A program made the translations under genes and the position numbers. Positions 1-8,254 of a DNA stretch of 64,000 nucleotides are shown here, in pieces. The DNA comes from CAIWAH01 sp964602595 (lineage in GTDB: Bacteria; Verrucomicrobiota; Verrucomicrobiia; Limisphaerales; UBA9464). The notes beneath the pieces are model-generated. The model did no database searches. It saw only the letters and a program-made list of their open reading frames with translations, and was not told where the DNA came from. The DNA is taken from assembly GCA_964602595.1 (NCBI GenBank), contig CAZRRO010000007.1:225531-289530 (forward strand), read 5' to 3'. How positions within the stretch are numbered: the stretch's first letter is position 1; every line of letters starts with the position of its first letter.

Positions 1-1
1 T

Positions 2-568
2 TGGGTGGCGGGCTTACGGTGGGGGCTGGGCCATTCGGCCGGGGTCGCGCTGGTGGGGATGCTGGCACTGGGACTCCGGGAGGTGTTTCCCGTCGAGGCG
101 GTCTCCGCGTGGAGCGAACGTCTGGTTGGGGTGCTGCTGATCGGCATCGGGCTCTGGAGCGTCCGCAAGGCGTTGCAGGTGCAGATTCACGCCCACGAGC
201 ACGCCCATGACGGCAGTGCGCATCAGCACGTCCATTTTCATGCGCCCGACCACGGGCACGAACACACCGCCGGACCGCACATCCACACTCACGCCGCCTT
301 CGGGATCGGGACGCTGCATGGCCTGGCCGGCAGTTCCCATTTTCTGGGCGTTTTGCCGTCCTTGGCGTTGCCCACGACGGCTCAGCGGATTGGCTACCTG
401 ATCGCGTTTGCCGTCGGAACAGTGGCGGCGATGGCCGGGTTTTCGTCGGTGCTCGGCAGTTTGTCGGCCCGGTGGGGTAGCAATTACCGCCAAGCCTATC
501 GCGGGCTCCTGTTCGCCTGTGCGGCGGCCGCGTTTGCCGTCGGCGGGTGGTGGATCGTCACTGCCTGA
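2..568 (+). CDS. UreH/NicO-like metal transporter (5' partial)
   Basis: Membrane protein of the nickel/cobalt transporter or UreH-like superfamily, cut by the left window edge. The first visible residues read GLRWGLGHSAG, a helix with a conserved histidine typical of the family. A hydrophobic segment follows, then a very His-rich hydrophilic loop (roughly residues 60-100, about 20 histidines) likely to bind metal, a second GxLHGLAGSSH signature and two more membrane segments. The frame is open to the edge, so the GTG at position 5 is probably internal. The substrate (nickel, cobalt or another divalent metal) cannot be assigned from the sequence. The end overlaps the convergent DUF547 gene by a few bases. 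Confidence 0.75.
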   Translation, partial: WVAGLRWGLGHSAGVALVGMLALGLREVFPVEAVSAWSERLVGVLLIGIGLWSVRKALQVQIHAHEHAHDGSAHQHVHFHAPDHGHEHTAGPHIHTHAAFGIGTLHGLAGSSHFLGVLPSLALPTTAQRIGYLIAFAVGTVAAMAGFSSVLGSLSARWGSNYRQAYRGLLFACAAAAFAVGGWWIVTA

Positions 569-1358
569 TCGCGGCACCGTCAGGGGCCGCGGGCAAGTCG
601 TTGAGGCTCCAGTCGTAGTCGGTGAACCGAACCTCGACCTTGTTGGCGCGGGCCAATTCCGCCCGGGCGTCCGCCGGCAGGTAAGGCGTTACATAGCGGA
701 TGATCCCCGCGGAATCGGCGCCAAATTCCTTCGCATACCAGTCGAAGATGGGGGAAAGCCACAGCTCACCCGATTTCGGGTCGAACCGATTCTTGGCCGT
801 GGTGGCGAGGAATACTCGGGCCTGATCGTCGAGTTGCGCGTCGAGTTTGGCGGCGACGTAGGGTTCCGCCCGAAGTGGCGGACAGCCCTTGGCCGCGCAG
901 ACCAACGCGAAATGGATCGGCGGCTCGTTGAAGACGGGGCGGATCTGTTCGTGTTCCAACTGGTCGAGGGAAAGGGTCTTGCCCGCCCACCGAACGACCG
1001 GCCTCTTCCAGGCGGCGCCAGGCAACACGCCGATGTTCCGGATGCTGCGGAGCGGATGATGGTCAAGGATCAGGCGGAGTGTCTGGGCATTGTAGAGGTT
1101 GAGCAGGACCGCGAGCCGTTCGGCCTTGGGCCACTGCGCAAAATCAGTGGCGGGAATCGTGGCGAGTCGATTGAGGTAGGCATCCAAGTCGGCCGGTTCC
1201 TGTTTGAGGCCGCCGTAGTTGACCCAGCCGTTGGTCACGAAACGGCCCAACACGGCGCCGAATGGCGCGTGGGTCGGGTCAAATGGCGGGGCAGAAGTCT
1301 GCCCGCAGGCCGATGCCGAGGCCAAGGTGAGGAACAGAATCAGGCGCCACAGGAACAC
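558..1358 (-). CDS. Exported DUF547 domain protein
   Basis: Extracytoplasmic protein of the DUF547 family, whose function is unknown. The family core is visible: an early WVNYGGLK segment, LNLYNAQTLRLIL, and the conserved IHFALVCAAKGCPPLR and LSPIFDWYAKEF stretches. The frame could begin at 1445, but the first 29 residues look like non-coding translation. The GTG at 1358 puts a hydrophobic signal peptide (FLWRLILFLTLASASACG) at the N-terminus, so I chose it. The SASAC ending could be a weak lipobox. The gene is divergent from the exported protein at 1490, and the two share a short promoter gap. Confidence 0.82.
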   Translation of the reverse strand: MFLWRLILFLTLASASACGQTSAPPFDPTHAPFGAVLGRFVTNGWVNYGGLKQEPADLDAYLNRLATIPATDFAQWPKAERLAVLLNLYNAQTLRLILDHHPLRSIRNIGVLPGAAWKRPVVRWAGKTLSLDQLEHEQIRPVFNEPPIHFALVCAAKGCPPLRAEPYVAAKLDAQLDDQARVFLATTAKNRFDPKSGELWLSPIFDWYAKEFGADSAGIIRYVTPYLPADARAELARANKVEVRFTDYDWSLNDLPAAPDGAAIRQ

Positions 1359-1489
1359 CGCGGCAGGGTAGGAGAAGTCGGCGCGAGGGAAAGCCGGGTT
1401 GCGGCGCGATCGCTCGGCCGGGCCGGCGGACCGCAGATTTCCCAAAATTTGTTTCCCCTCGGCACGGGATTTGCCAACGTGGCGGCATC

Positions 1490-2449
1490 ATGCGTCTGTT
1501 TCGAATCGGTGCCGCCTGCCTCGCGGTGTTGGCCTGCTGTCTGGGTAGTTTGGCGGCGGATTTTCGCCTCATCACGGGTGATGTTTACAAGGGCACGCTG
1601 GCCGCCGCCGACAAGGACGGTCTCATCGTTCGCCTGGAAAGCGGTGAATACTCGCCCCGGGTGGACTGGGCCAAACTCACCGACGAGACGCTGAATCAAC
1701 TGGTCAACGATCCCAAGGCCAAGCGCTTTGTGGAACCGTTCATCGAGCCGCCGCTGGAGGAGATCCAGAAGGCCACCACCGCGGCCCGGGAAATCGCGGT
1801 GCGCCAGCCGCAGCGAGTGGAATTGCCGCAAACCGGCAAGGGCCTCGGGGCCGCCCTCATGGCGCCGAATTCGTTGATCCTGCTTTTCGCGCTCTACTTG
1901 GCCAACCTCTACGGCGCCTTCGAAATCGCCCGGTTCAAGTGGCGGCCTGCGGCCTTGGTTTGCGGCCTGTCCGCGATCCTGCCGGTTGTCGGCCCGATCA
2001 TTTTCCTCCTGACCCCGCGGCGGGTGGTCGAGGAACAGGAAAACGCCACCGAGGCCGCCATGGCCGAGAAGGTGGTCTCCGCCGGCACCCAGACGCCGCC
2101 CTCGGACGTCGCCCGGGGTGGCGCCGCCGCCGCGTTGGGAATTTCCAAGGGCCACGCCGCCGCCGCGGGTCCCGATGGCGGCCCCAAGGTCTTCAAGCGC
2201 GGGGAAACCACGTTCAACCGGCGGTTCTTCGAAACGCAGTTCCAGAACTTTTTCCGGATGGTGGCGAGCGAAGCCGACCGCGACATGGTCATTGATGTCA
2301 GTGCCGGCAAGGGCAGCGTCGTGGCGTCCCGGATTTCCCGGATTTCGGCGAACGAAATCCATTTCAAGACCGCGAATCAGCAGGAAGTCGGAGTTAGCTT
2401 CTCCGAAATTTCCCAAGTGACCTTGCGCCACAAGGATGCCACCCACTAA
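1490..2449 (+). CDS. Exported membrane protein of unknown function
   Basis: I do not recognise a named family. The 319-residue product starts with a signal peptide (MRLFRIGAACLAVLACCLGS) and then a soluble segment reading DFRLITGDVYKGTL, which resembles the small beta-barrel openings of exported verrucomicrobial proteins. Two membrane segments lie around residues 125-165. A hydrophilic C-terminal part contains FNRRFFETQFQNFFRM and ends in a second small beta-rich segment. It probably sits in the cytoplasmic membrane with domains on both sides. The adenylate-kinase-like gene follows after 33 bases and may be cotranscribed. Confidence 0.75.
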   Translation: MRLFRIGAACLAVLACCLGSLAADFRLITGDVYKGTLAAADKDGLIVRLESGEYSPRVDWAKLTDETLNQLVNDPKAKRFVEPFIEPPLEEIQKATTAAREIAVRQPQRVELPQTGKGLGAALMAPNSLILLFALYLANLYGAFEIARFKWRPAALVCGLSAILPVVGPIIFLLTPRRVVEEQENATEAAMAEKVVSAGTQTPPSDVARGGAAAALGISKGHAAAAGPDGGPKVFKRGETTFNRRFFETQFQNFFRMVASEADRDMVIDVSAGKGSVVASRISRISANEIHFKTANQQEVGVSFSEISQVTLRHKDATH

Positions 2450-2482
2450 CCGGACGATCCTCCCAACCTGACCCAATTCGCC

Positions 2483-3118
2483 GTGAAATACCGGGCCATA
2501 CTTCTTTTCGGCGCCCCCGGGGCGGGCAAGGGAACCCAAGGCAAGATCCTCGGCCAGATTCCCAACTTCGTGCACTTTTCGTGCGGGGACGCCTTCCGGA
2601 ATCTGCGGGTGGATTCCCCGCTGGGACGCACCTTCGTCGAATACGCGGGCAAAGGCCATCTGGTGCCCGATGAGCCGACCATCGAGCTGTGGAAGAAGTC
2701 CATCGAGGCTATGGAAGTGACGGGCCGGTTTCATCCGGACGCGGACACGGTGCTGTTGGACGGGATTCCCCGGAATCCCAACCAAGCGCGTATCATGCGG
2801 GACCTGATTGAGGTCGTCGCGATTTTCAATTTGTTCTGTCCCCAAGTGGAAAAGCTGGTGGCTCGCCTGCAGCGCCGCGCCCTCAAGGAAAATCGGCTGG
2901 ATGACGCCAATGTGGATGTCATCCGGACCCGGCTGGAAACCTACAAGCGGGATACCCGGGCCGTGTTGGAATGCTACGACGACCGGCTGATCCATCAGAT
3001 CGACTCGACTCAGGAGCCGATGCACGTGCTCCTCGACATCCTGAAGATCATTGCGCGGATCCCCAAGCCGGCGATCAGCGACGGCGGGACCGTGTTTTCG
3101 GAAGCCAAGTCGTCCTGA
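2483..3118 (+). CDS. Adenylate-kinase-like nucleoside monophosphate kinase
   Basis: Predicted to transfer phosphate from ATP to a nucleoside monophosphate. The P-loop GAPGAGKGTQ lies at residues 10-19, followed by the NMP-binding SCGDAFRNL and the LLDGIPRNPNQA segment that matches LLDGFPRT of adenylate kinases. The LID is the short kind: NRLDD replaces the usual GRxDD and there is no zinc-finger insertion. At 211 residues it is of normal size, but the substituted LID and the variant DGIPRN leave the true substrate open, and it may be a paralogue of the housekeeping Adk. It starts with GTG at 2483 and lies 9 bases upstream of fmt. Confidence 0.82.
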   Translation: MKYRAILLFGAPGAGKGTQGKILGQIPNFVHFSCGDAFRNLRVDSPLGRTFVEYAGKGHLVPDEPTIELWKKSIEAMEVTGRFHPDADTVLLDGIPRNPNQARIMRDLIEVVAIFNLFCPQVEKLVARLQRRALKENRLDDANVDVIRTRLETYKRDTRAVLECYDDRLIHQIDSTQEPMHVLLDILKIIARIPKPAISDGGTVFSEAKSS

Positions 3119-3127
3119 GGCCCGGCC

Positions 3128-4072
3128 ATGCCGCCCATCCGTTTGGTCTTCATGGGCACTCCGGACTTGGCCCGGGCCGTTTTGTCCGCGCTGGCCGATG
3201 ATGCGCGATTCCAGGTGATGGCCGCCGTGGTTCAGCCGGACAAGCCAACGGGTCGTGGCCTGCAACTCACGCCGCCACCGGTAAAGGTTGAGGCGTTGGC
3301 CCGGGGAATTCCTGTGTTGCAGCCCCTCAAGGCTCGCGAACCCGCTTTTCTGGAACAGCTCCGGGCACTCGGACCGGACCTGATCGCTGTGGCCGCCTAC
3401 GGCCAAATTTTGCCGCAGGCATTGCTCGACATCCCGAAACACGGCTGCCTGAACGTGCATACTTCCCTGCTGCCCCGCTGGCGTGGGGCCGCTCCGATTC
3501 AGTGGGCCGTGGCCGAAGGGGACGCGGAATCCGGCGTCACCATCATGCGGATGGAAGCCGGACTCGACACGGGGCCCATGATCTCGGAGGTCCGCACCCC
3601 GATCAGCGGGAACGACACCGGCCAAAGCTTGCACGATCGGCTAGCGACGTTGGGCGGCGCCCTGCTGTGCGACACGATACCGCGTTTCGTCGCCGGTGAA
3701 CTGCCGGTGCGGGCGCAGCCGGCGGAAGGCGTGACCTACGCCCGGAAAATCACCAAGGACGACGGCCGCCTCGATTGGCGCCAACCCGCACGCATCTTGG
3801 ACCAACGGTTGCGGGCGTTTACTCCGTGGCCGGGCTCCTTTGCCTTCCTGCCAGCGGAACCGAAGGCCCGCTTGCTGAAGGTTCATGCGGCCGTTCCGGT
3901 GGCCGGATCGAGTTCGGCGGAGCCGGGAACCGTCATTGCGGCTGACAAAAGCGGCCTGGTGGTCGCCTGCGGCGAGGGTTCCTTGCGAGTGACGGAAGTG
4001 CAGCCCGAAGGCGGCCGGCGGATGAGCGCCGGACAATTTCTGGCCGGGCACCGGGTCACCCGGTTGGATTAG
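3128..4072 (+). CDS. fmt: Methionyl-tRNA formyltransferase
   Basis: Transfers a formyl group from 10-formyltetrahydrofolate to initiator Met-tRNA in the cytoplasm. At 314 residues it is full length. The N-terminal formyltransferase domain opens with RLVFMGTPDLA and contains the catalytic region LNVHTSLLPRWRGAAPIQ and GLDTGPM (Asn, His and Asp residues). The C-terminal OB-fold domain contains RAFTPWPGSFAFLP and ends with the AGQFLAGHR type motif. The ATG at 3128 is 9 bases after the kinase-like gene, so the two are probably one transcript. Confidence 0.96.
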   Translation: MPPIRLVFMGTPDLARAVLSALADDARFQVMAAVVQPDKPTGRGLQLTPPPVKVEALARGIPVLQPLKAREPAFLEQLRALGPDLIAVAAYGQILPQALLDIPKHGCLNVHTSLLPRWRGAAPIQWAVAEGDAESGVTIMRMEAGLDTGPMISEVRTPISGNDTGQSLHDRLATLGGALLCDTIPRFVAGELPVRAQPAEGVTYARKITKDDGRLDWRQPARILDQRLRAFTPWPGSFAFLPAEPKARLLKVHAAVPVAGSSSAEPGTVIAADKSGLVVACGEGSLRVTEVQPEGGRRMSAGQFLAGHRVTRLD

Positions 4073-4158
4073 GTATTCCCGCGCGGTTCCCACGCAGGGA
4101 CGCGCGCTCAACACGCTTGCGTCCCCGCTGGCCCGGGTGTGCGATGCGCCTGTCTGCC

Positions 4159-5094
4159 ATGAACCGCCGCCTATTCCTTGGTCTGACGCTTTCGGTTCCC
4201 CTGACCGCGCTGGCGCGGCAGCAGGTGCTGTCACTGGATGAGCTGATCAACCGCGGCGAGCAATTGTTGCGGGACAACATCGATCCACAACTGCTGGATT
4301 CGTTGCCACCCCTTGACCGCGAGCGTGTCACGCAGTTTCTCACCCAGTTTCAGCGCGATCTTCAGGGCAATTACATTGTCGACCTGGCCGCCCTGAAACC
4401 CGCGGCTATCGGCGCGCTGCCGTTGTTGCGGGCCAATCCCGCGACGCAACCCTACGCGGGTTGGCTCGAAACGCGGCTCGACTACTTGGATGTGGCGGAA
4501 CAGTTCCGCGTGAGCATTCCGGCGCCCTCCACTCCGCCCGGACAGCCCAAGAGACCCGCCCCGAATCCGTCGCCGGCCCAGCAACGGCAGGTTTGGACCG
4601 AACAGGTCGCCAAGGAGCCAGTTCCGAAATCGGCAGCCGCGCTGGTTCCGCGGCTCAAGAAACTGTTCACCGCGCAGGGCGTGCCGGCCCAGTTGGTATG
4701 GGTGGCCGAGGTGGAATCGTCATTCAACGTGACCGCCCGCAGTCCGGCCGGCGCCGTGGGGCTTTACCAACTCATGCCACAGACCGCCCAAGGCCTCGGA
4801 TTGAAGCTGACTCCCCGGGATGAACGGCTGGATGCCGACAAAAACGCCAACGCGGCGGCCCGCTACCTCCGGGCCCTGTTTCCGCGGTTCAAGGATTGGC
4901 GATTGACCCTGGCGGCCTACAACTGGGGCCAAGGCAATGTCCGTCGGCTGATGGAGAAACGTCGGGCAACGACCTTCGATGCGATCGCGGTGCATCTGCC
5001 GGCCGAGACCCAGATGTATGTGCCCAAGGTCGATGCGGTGCTGAAAAAGCGCGAACGGGTTGGCCTACCGCAATTGCCGGCGCCGACGCGGTAA
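4159..5094 (+). CDS. Exported lytic transglycosylase (SLT domain)
   Basis: Predicted periplasmic enzyme that cleaves peptidoglycan between MurNAc and GlcNAc with 1,6-anhydro product formation. The frame opens at 4117, but the ATG at 4159 gives a clean signal peptide (MNRRLFLGLTLSVPLTALA), so I use it. A helical region and a Pro-rich linker precede the C-terminal SLT domain. Its signatures are AEVESSFN with the catalytic Glu near residue 186, SPAGAVGLYQLMPQTA and LAAYNWGQGNV. No LysM repeats are visible. It stands alone before the nitrogen block. Confidence 0.88.
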   Translation: MNRRLFLGLTLSVPLTALARQQVLSLDELINRGEQLLRDNIDPQLLDSLPPLDRERVTQFLTQFQRDLQGNYIVDLAALKPAAIGALPLLRANPATQPYAGWLETRLDYLDVAEQFRVSIPAPSTPPGQPKRPAPNPSPAQQRQVWTEQVAKEPVPKSAAALVPRLKKLFTAQGVPAQLVWVAEVESSFNVTARSPAGAVGLYQLMPQTAQGLGLKLTPRDERLDADKNANAAARYLRALFPRFKDWRLTLAAYNWGQGNVRRLMEKRRATTFDAIAVHLPAETQMYVPKVDAVLKKRERVGLPQLPAPTR

Positions 5095-5489
5095 ATCGCA
5101 TGGAAAATGCTGAAAAGTGGCGGATTTCGTAGAATCCGCCGCCGTGATTCGTCCCGCCTTTTGCGGGTATGGTTTCGCGCCTGCGGAACGGCGCACCGTC
5201 CCGGAAAGCCTCAATTCCATTCATCATCCGCCCGCCTGGCTCCCGGTCTGATTCATTTCAGCACTGCTGGACAAAAAACGACAGCCGGTGGAAGTGCGGA
5301 ATCTCAACTGAAAATAATTTCATCAAACGATGACCGCGATTTTGAAGGGGTTTCTGAACGTTGGCGCCATTGGCTGAACGGGCGTGGCACCCCCGGTGCT
5401 TTTGGGTGGTGGTCCGGTTCGTGTGGCGCAAATCAACCACCCACAGGGTGCGTCCGCGGCCGGAGGGGTCAGTTAGAACGAATAACGCC
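5095..5489 (+). other. Intergenic leader region of glnB-amtB
   Basis: A 395-base stretch without a gene. It holds a perfect 8-bp hairpin (GGCGGATT at 5119-5126 with AATCCGCC at 5133-5140) just after the transglycosylase gene, not followed by a T-run. It also holds the sigma-54-like promoter at 5385-5400 and a short CACCC-ACA-GGGTG inverted repeat at 5438-5450 in the predicted 5' UTR. I saw no further coding signal. Confidence 0.6.
5385..5400 (+). promoter_or_regulatory. Sigma-54-like -24/-12 promoter of glnB-amtB
   Basis: The segment TGGCACCCCCGGTGCT carries GG (5386-5387) and GC (5398-5399) separated by exactly 10 bases, as required for the RpoN -24/-12 promoter (consensus TGGCAC-N5-TTGC). 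The -24 half is perfect. The -12 half is GTGC instead of TTGC. The predicted start near 5411 leaves an 80-base leader before glnB. The same bases form the palindrome GCACC-CCC-GGTGC, so a repressor or NtrC-like site is an alternative reading. Confidence 0.5.
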
Positions 5490-5828
5490 ATGAAGAAAAT
5501 CGAAGCGATCATCAAACCCTTCAAACTTGAAGAGGTGAAGGATGCCCTCCACGACGTGGGCATCGAAGGCATGACTGTCAGCGAGGTCAAGGGCTTCGGC
5601 CGCCAGAAGGGCCACACCGAGATCTACCGCGGCAGCGAATACACGGTGGATTTCCTGCCCAAGATCAAGATCGAGCTGGTCGTGGCCGACAACAAGGTCG
5701 TCGCGGCCACCCAGGCCGTCGTGAAGGCTGCCAAGACCGGCAAGATCGGTGACGGCAAAATCTTCGTGTCGCACGTCGAGGAGGCCATCCGCATCCGCAC
5801 CGAGGAGAAGGGTGAGGCGGCCGTCTGA
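5490..5828 (+). CDS. glnB: Nitrogen regulatory protein P-II
   Basis: Cytoplasmic trimeric sensor of 2-oxoglutarate, ATP/ADP and glutamine status. The product is 112 residues, the standard PII length, and starts MKKIEAIIKPFKL. The T-loop contains GRQKGHTEIYRGSEY, with the uridylylation tyrosine at position 51. The ATP-binding GKIGDGKIFV and the C-terminal RIRTEEKGEAA are intact. The ATG at 5490 is chosen because upstream in-frame residues do not belong to the family. amtB starts 37 bases downstream; glnK-amtB style pairing indicates that this protein gates the ammonium channel. Confidence 0.96.
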   Translation: MKKIEAIIKPFKLEEVKDALHDVGIEGMTVSEVKGFGRQKGHTEIYRGSEYTVDFLPKIKIELVVADNKVVAATQAVVKAAKTGKIGDGKIFVSHVEEAIRIRTEEKGEAAV

Positions 5829-5865
5829 GCTTTTAACGGAAACCCTTCATTCTGATCAACCTACC

Positions 5866-7350
5866 ATGAAGAAACTCTTTAATACTCTGTTGCTCGCCAT
5901 GGCCGCCGCCGTGGCGTTGTTCTCCACCGCGCCCCGCGCCTTGGCGGCTGACGCGCCGGCACCGACGTTGGAGCAGCGCATCGCAAGCGTAGAGGCCTAC
6001 TTGGCCAATACCGATCCGACCGCGCCGCTCAAGGACAAGGACGGCAAGATTCCTGAAGGCCTTACCACCGTGGCGGCATCAAATTCCGGTCCCGGCCACA
6101 ACGGCTTCCAGATGGTCTGCGCGGCCCTCGTGCTGTTCATGACCCTGCCCGGATTGTTCCTGTTCTATGGCGGTCTGGTCCGCAAAAAGAACATGCTATC
6201 CGTGGTTGCCCAGTGCTTCGGCATCGCGGGTCTGGTCACCATCCTCTGGTATCTCTTCGGCTACAGTTTCGTCTTCGCCGATGGCGCCGGAGCGTGGTTG
6301 GGCGACTTCAAGAAATTCGCTATGCTGAAGGACGTGGGTCCCTCACCCAACACGAACTACGCTTACTGGATTTCCCATAGCGTGTTCAGCATGTATCAGC
6401 TGATGTTTGCGATCATCACCCCGGCGCTGATCCTTGGTGCCATCGCGGAACGCATGAAATTCTCCGCGATCATGCTGTTCGTGGCCCTCTGGATGGTCGT
6501 GGTTTACTTCCCGCTCGCTCACTGGGTCTGGGGCATCAACGGCGTGATGAATGGTGTCTGGAACGCCGACGCCAAGATCAAGGCGATCGACTTCGCCGGC
6601 GGCACGGTGGTTCACATGAGCTCCGGCTGGAGCGCGCTGATTCTCTGCCTCATTCTGGGCAAGCGTAAGGGTTTCGGCAAAGTCCCGATGCAGCCGCACA
6701 GCATGACGATGTGCGCCATTGGCACGGGCATGCTCTGGGTCGGTTGGTATGGGTTCAACGCCGGCTCGGCGGTGGCGGCTGACGGCATCGCGGCGAACGC
6801 GTTCATGACCACGACAATTGCCGCCGCAGTGGCGTCCTTTGTTTGGGCAATGCTGGAGTGGGTGTTGCGTGGCAAGCCTTCGATCCTGGGCTTCTGCTCC
6901 GGAGCGGTGGCGGGTCTCGTCGTGGTCACCCCCGCCTGTGGATTCATCACTGCGGACGGCGCGTTCATCATCGGCATCATTGCCGGCCTGATTCCGTTCC
7001 TCGCCTGCGCCTACCTCAAGGCGAAGCTCGGTTATGACGACGCCTTGGATACCTTCGGCGTCCACGCCGTCGGTGGCACCCTCGGGGCAATTCTGACCGG
7101 CATGCTGGCCCGGAATTCGGCGAATGCCAACTTGGCGACCAACCTCAAGTCGTTTGTCACGGACAGCCTGTTCCAACCGCTGCTGATTGAGCAGATCAAG
7201 GCGGTTGCCCTAACGTTGGTCTTGTCCGTGGTGGCAACGGTGGTCTTGGCCTTCGTGGTCAAGGCGGTGGTCGGACTCCGGCCCACCGAAGAAGTGGAAG
7301 AACAAGGCCTCGACCTCGCCGAGCACGGCGAAGAGGCCTACCACGGCTGA
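5866..7350 (+). CDS. amtB: Ammonium transporter
   Basis: Ammonium channel of the Amt/MEP/Rh family in the cytoplasmic membrane. The 494-residue product begins with a signal peptide (about residues 1-27) and a roughly 45-residue periplasmic stretch. The 11-helix core then starts at GFQMVCAALVLFMTLPGLFLF. Family marks include FYGGLVRKKNML, the AGGTVVHMSSGWSAL segment with a pore-type histidine, and FGVHAVGGTLGA with the second one. The C-terminal tail ends LRPTEEVEEQGLDLAEHGEEAYHG, as in transporters gated by PII. It is cotranscribed with glnB and closed by the terminator at 7372. Confidence 0.95.
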   Translation: MKKLFNTLLLAMAAAVALFSTAPRALAADAPAPTLEQRIASVEAYLANTDPTAPLKDKDGKIPEGLTTVAASNSGPGHNGFQMVCAALVLFMTLPGLFLFYGGLVRKKNMLSVVAQCFGIAGLVTILWYLFGYSFVFADGAGAWLGDFKKFAMLKDVGPSPNTNYAYWISHSVFSMYQLMFAIITPALILGAIAERMKFSAIMLFVALWMVVVYFPLAHWVWGINGVMNGVWNADAKIKAIDFAGGTVVHMSSGWSALILCLILGKRKGFGKVPMQPHSMTMCAIGTGMLWVGWYGFNAGSAVAADGIAANAFMTTTIAAAVASFVWAMLEWVLRGKPSILGFCSGAVAGLVVVTPACGFITADGAFIIGIIAGLIPFLACAYLKAKLGYDDALDTFGVHAVGGTLGAILTGMLARNSANANLATNLKSFVTDSLFQPLLIEQIKAVALTLVLSVVATVVLAFVVKAVVGLRPTEEVEEQGLDLAEHGEEAYHG

Positions 7351-7371
7351 TTTGGCTGAGTGTGTTGACAG

Positions 7372-7402
7372 GCCGCGCCCGGTGCCCCGGGCGCGGCTTT
7401 TT
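7372..7402 (+). terminator. Intrinsic terminator after amtB
   Basis: An 11-bp perfect GC-rich stem (GCCGCGCCCGG at 7372-7382 pairing with CCGGGCGCGGC at 7387-7397), a TGCC loop and five T residues. It starts 22 bases after the amtB stop codon and ends the glnB-amtB transcript. Confidence 0.9.
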
Positions 7403-7416
7403 GTTTCCAGACCCGG

Positions 7417-8253
7417 TCAAATCACTTCGATGACCAGCGCGGTGGTATTGTCCCGGCCGCTATTGGCCAAGGACTCGGTGACCAATCGGTGGGCTGGATT
7501 GGCGTCCCCGGAGGTGTTCGGAGTGCGGATCAGGTCTTCCAAAGCGCTATTGTAGAGGCCGTCCGTCAGGCCATCGGAGCAGAGCAGGAAGCGGTCACCG
7601 GGTTCGATGGCAACGGCGCCGACCTGAGGATCGACAAACTGATTGGAGCCACCCAGTGACTTCTGGAGGACGTTTCGGCGGGGGTGGGTCCGCGCCTCCC
7701 GTTCATTGAGCTGGCCGTTTCGGAACAGCCACCCCACGTAGGTGTCGTCGTGGCTCAGTTGCTTGAGTCCGCCGCCGGCGGGCAGGTAGTAAAGCCGACT
7801 GTCGCCAATGTGGCCGAAATACATCCAGGTCGGGGAAAACCAGCACAGCGTCAGCGTCGTTTCCATGCCCCGGCACTCCTCGTAGCTATTCCCCACGAAG
7901 GCGAGTGCGCGGTGGATTTGGCTGAACAGCTCCGTCAGGACGTCGGAGCAGCCGGCGGTCAGGCCGCGTGCCGACTGCTTGAAGGACCTAGGCAGAAGCG
8001 TCGTGATCTTCTCCACCGCAATCCGGCTGGCAAATTCTCCCGCCTTGGCCCCGCCCATGCCGTCACAGACGGCGAAGGCGAAATCCGTCGGGGCCGTGGG
8101 GGCTTCGCCGTATTTTCCGAGCCGGTGGGTCTCCTGGGCGTCAAACCGGAGGGCAAGGAACGAATCCTCATTGTTGGGCCGGACTTTGCCTTTGTCGGTC
8201 CACCCGAACCACTTCAACGATTGGGCGGCGGATTCGCGGGAGGGGAGGTCCAT
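7417..8253 (-). CDS. PP2C-family serine/threonine protein phosphatase
   Basis: Cytoplasmic metal-dependent phosphoprotein phosphatase (PPM/PP2C). Motifs in order: GWTDKGKVRPNNEDSF, the first metal-binding segment; AVCDGMGGAKAGEFAS; FGHIGDSRLYYL; LLCSDGLTDGLYN; and SGRDNTTALVIEV at the C-terminus. All the usual metal-binding aspartates are present. The ATG at 8253 follows the stop of the upstream kinase-like gene by one base, so I prefer it to the ATG at 8298, which would overlap. Coupling to a kinase-like protein suggests a reversible phosphorylation switch. No forkhead-associated or membrane domain is attached. Confidence 0.9.
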   Translation of the reverse strand: MDLPSRESAAQSLKWFGWTDKGKVRPNNEDSFLALRFDAQETHRLGKYGEAPTAPTDFAFAVCDGMGGAKAGEFASRIAVEKITTLLPRSFKQSARGLTAGCSDVLTELFSQIHRALAFVGNSYEECRGMETTLTLCWFSPTWMYFGHIGDSRLYYLPAGGGLKQLSHDDTYVGWLFRNGQLNEREARTHPRRNVLQKSLGGSNQFVDPQVGAVAIEPGDRFLLCSDGLTDGLYNSALEDLIRTPNTSGDANPAHRLVTESLANSGRDNTTALVIEVI

Positions 8254-8254
8254 G

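Noticed and set aside
1340..3634. 764-codon minus-strand ORF
   Set aside because: It is the antisense shadow of the genes at 1490, 2483 and 3128; those show family motifs, and this reading is Arg/Gly/Gln-rich without any.
5119..5140. Hairpin GGCGGATT/AATCCGCC as a terminator of the transglycosylase gene
   Set aside because: The stem is perfect but lacks a T-run, so I list it only in the description of the intergenic region.
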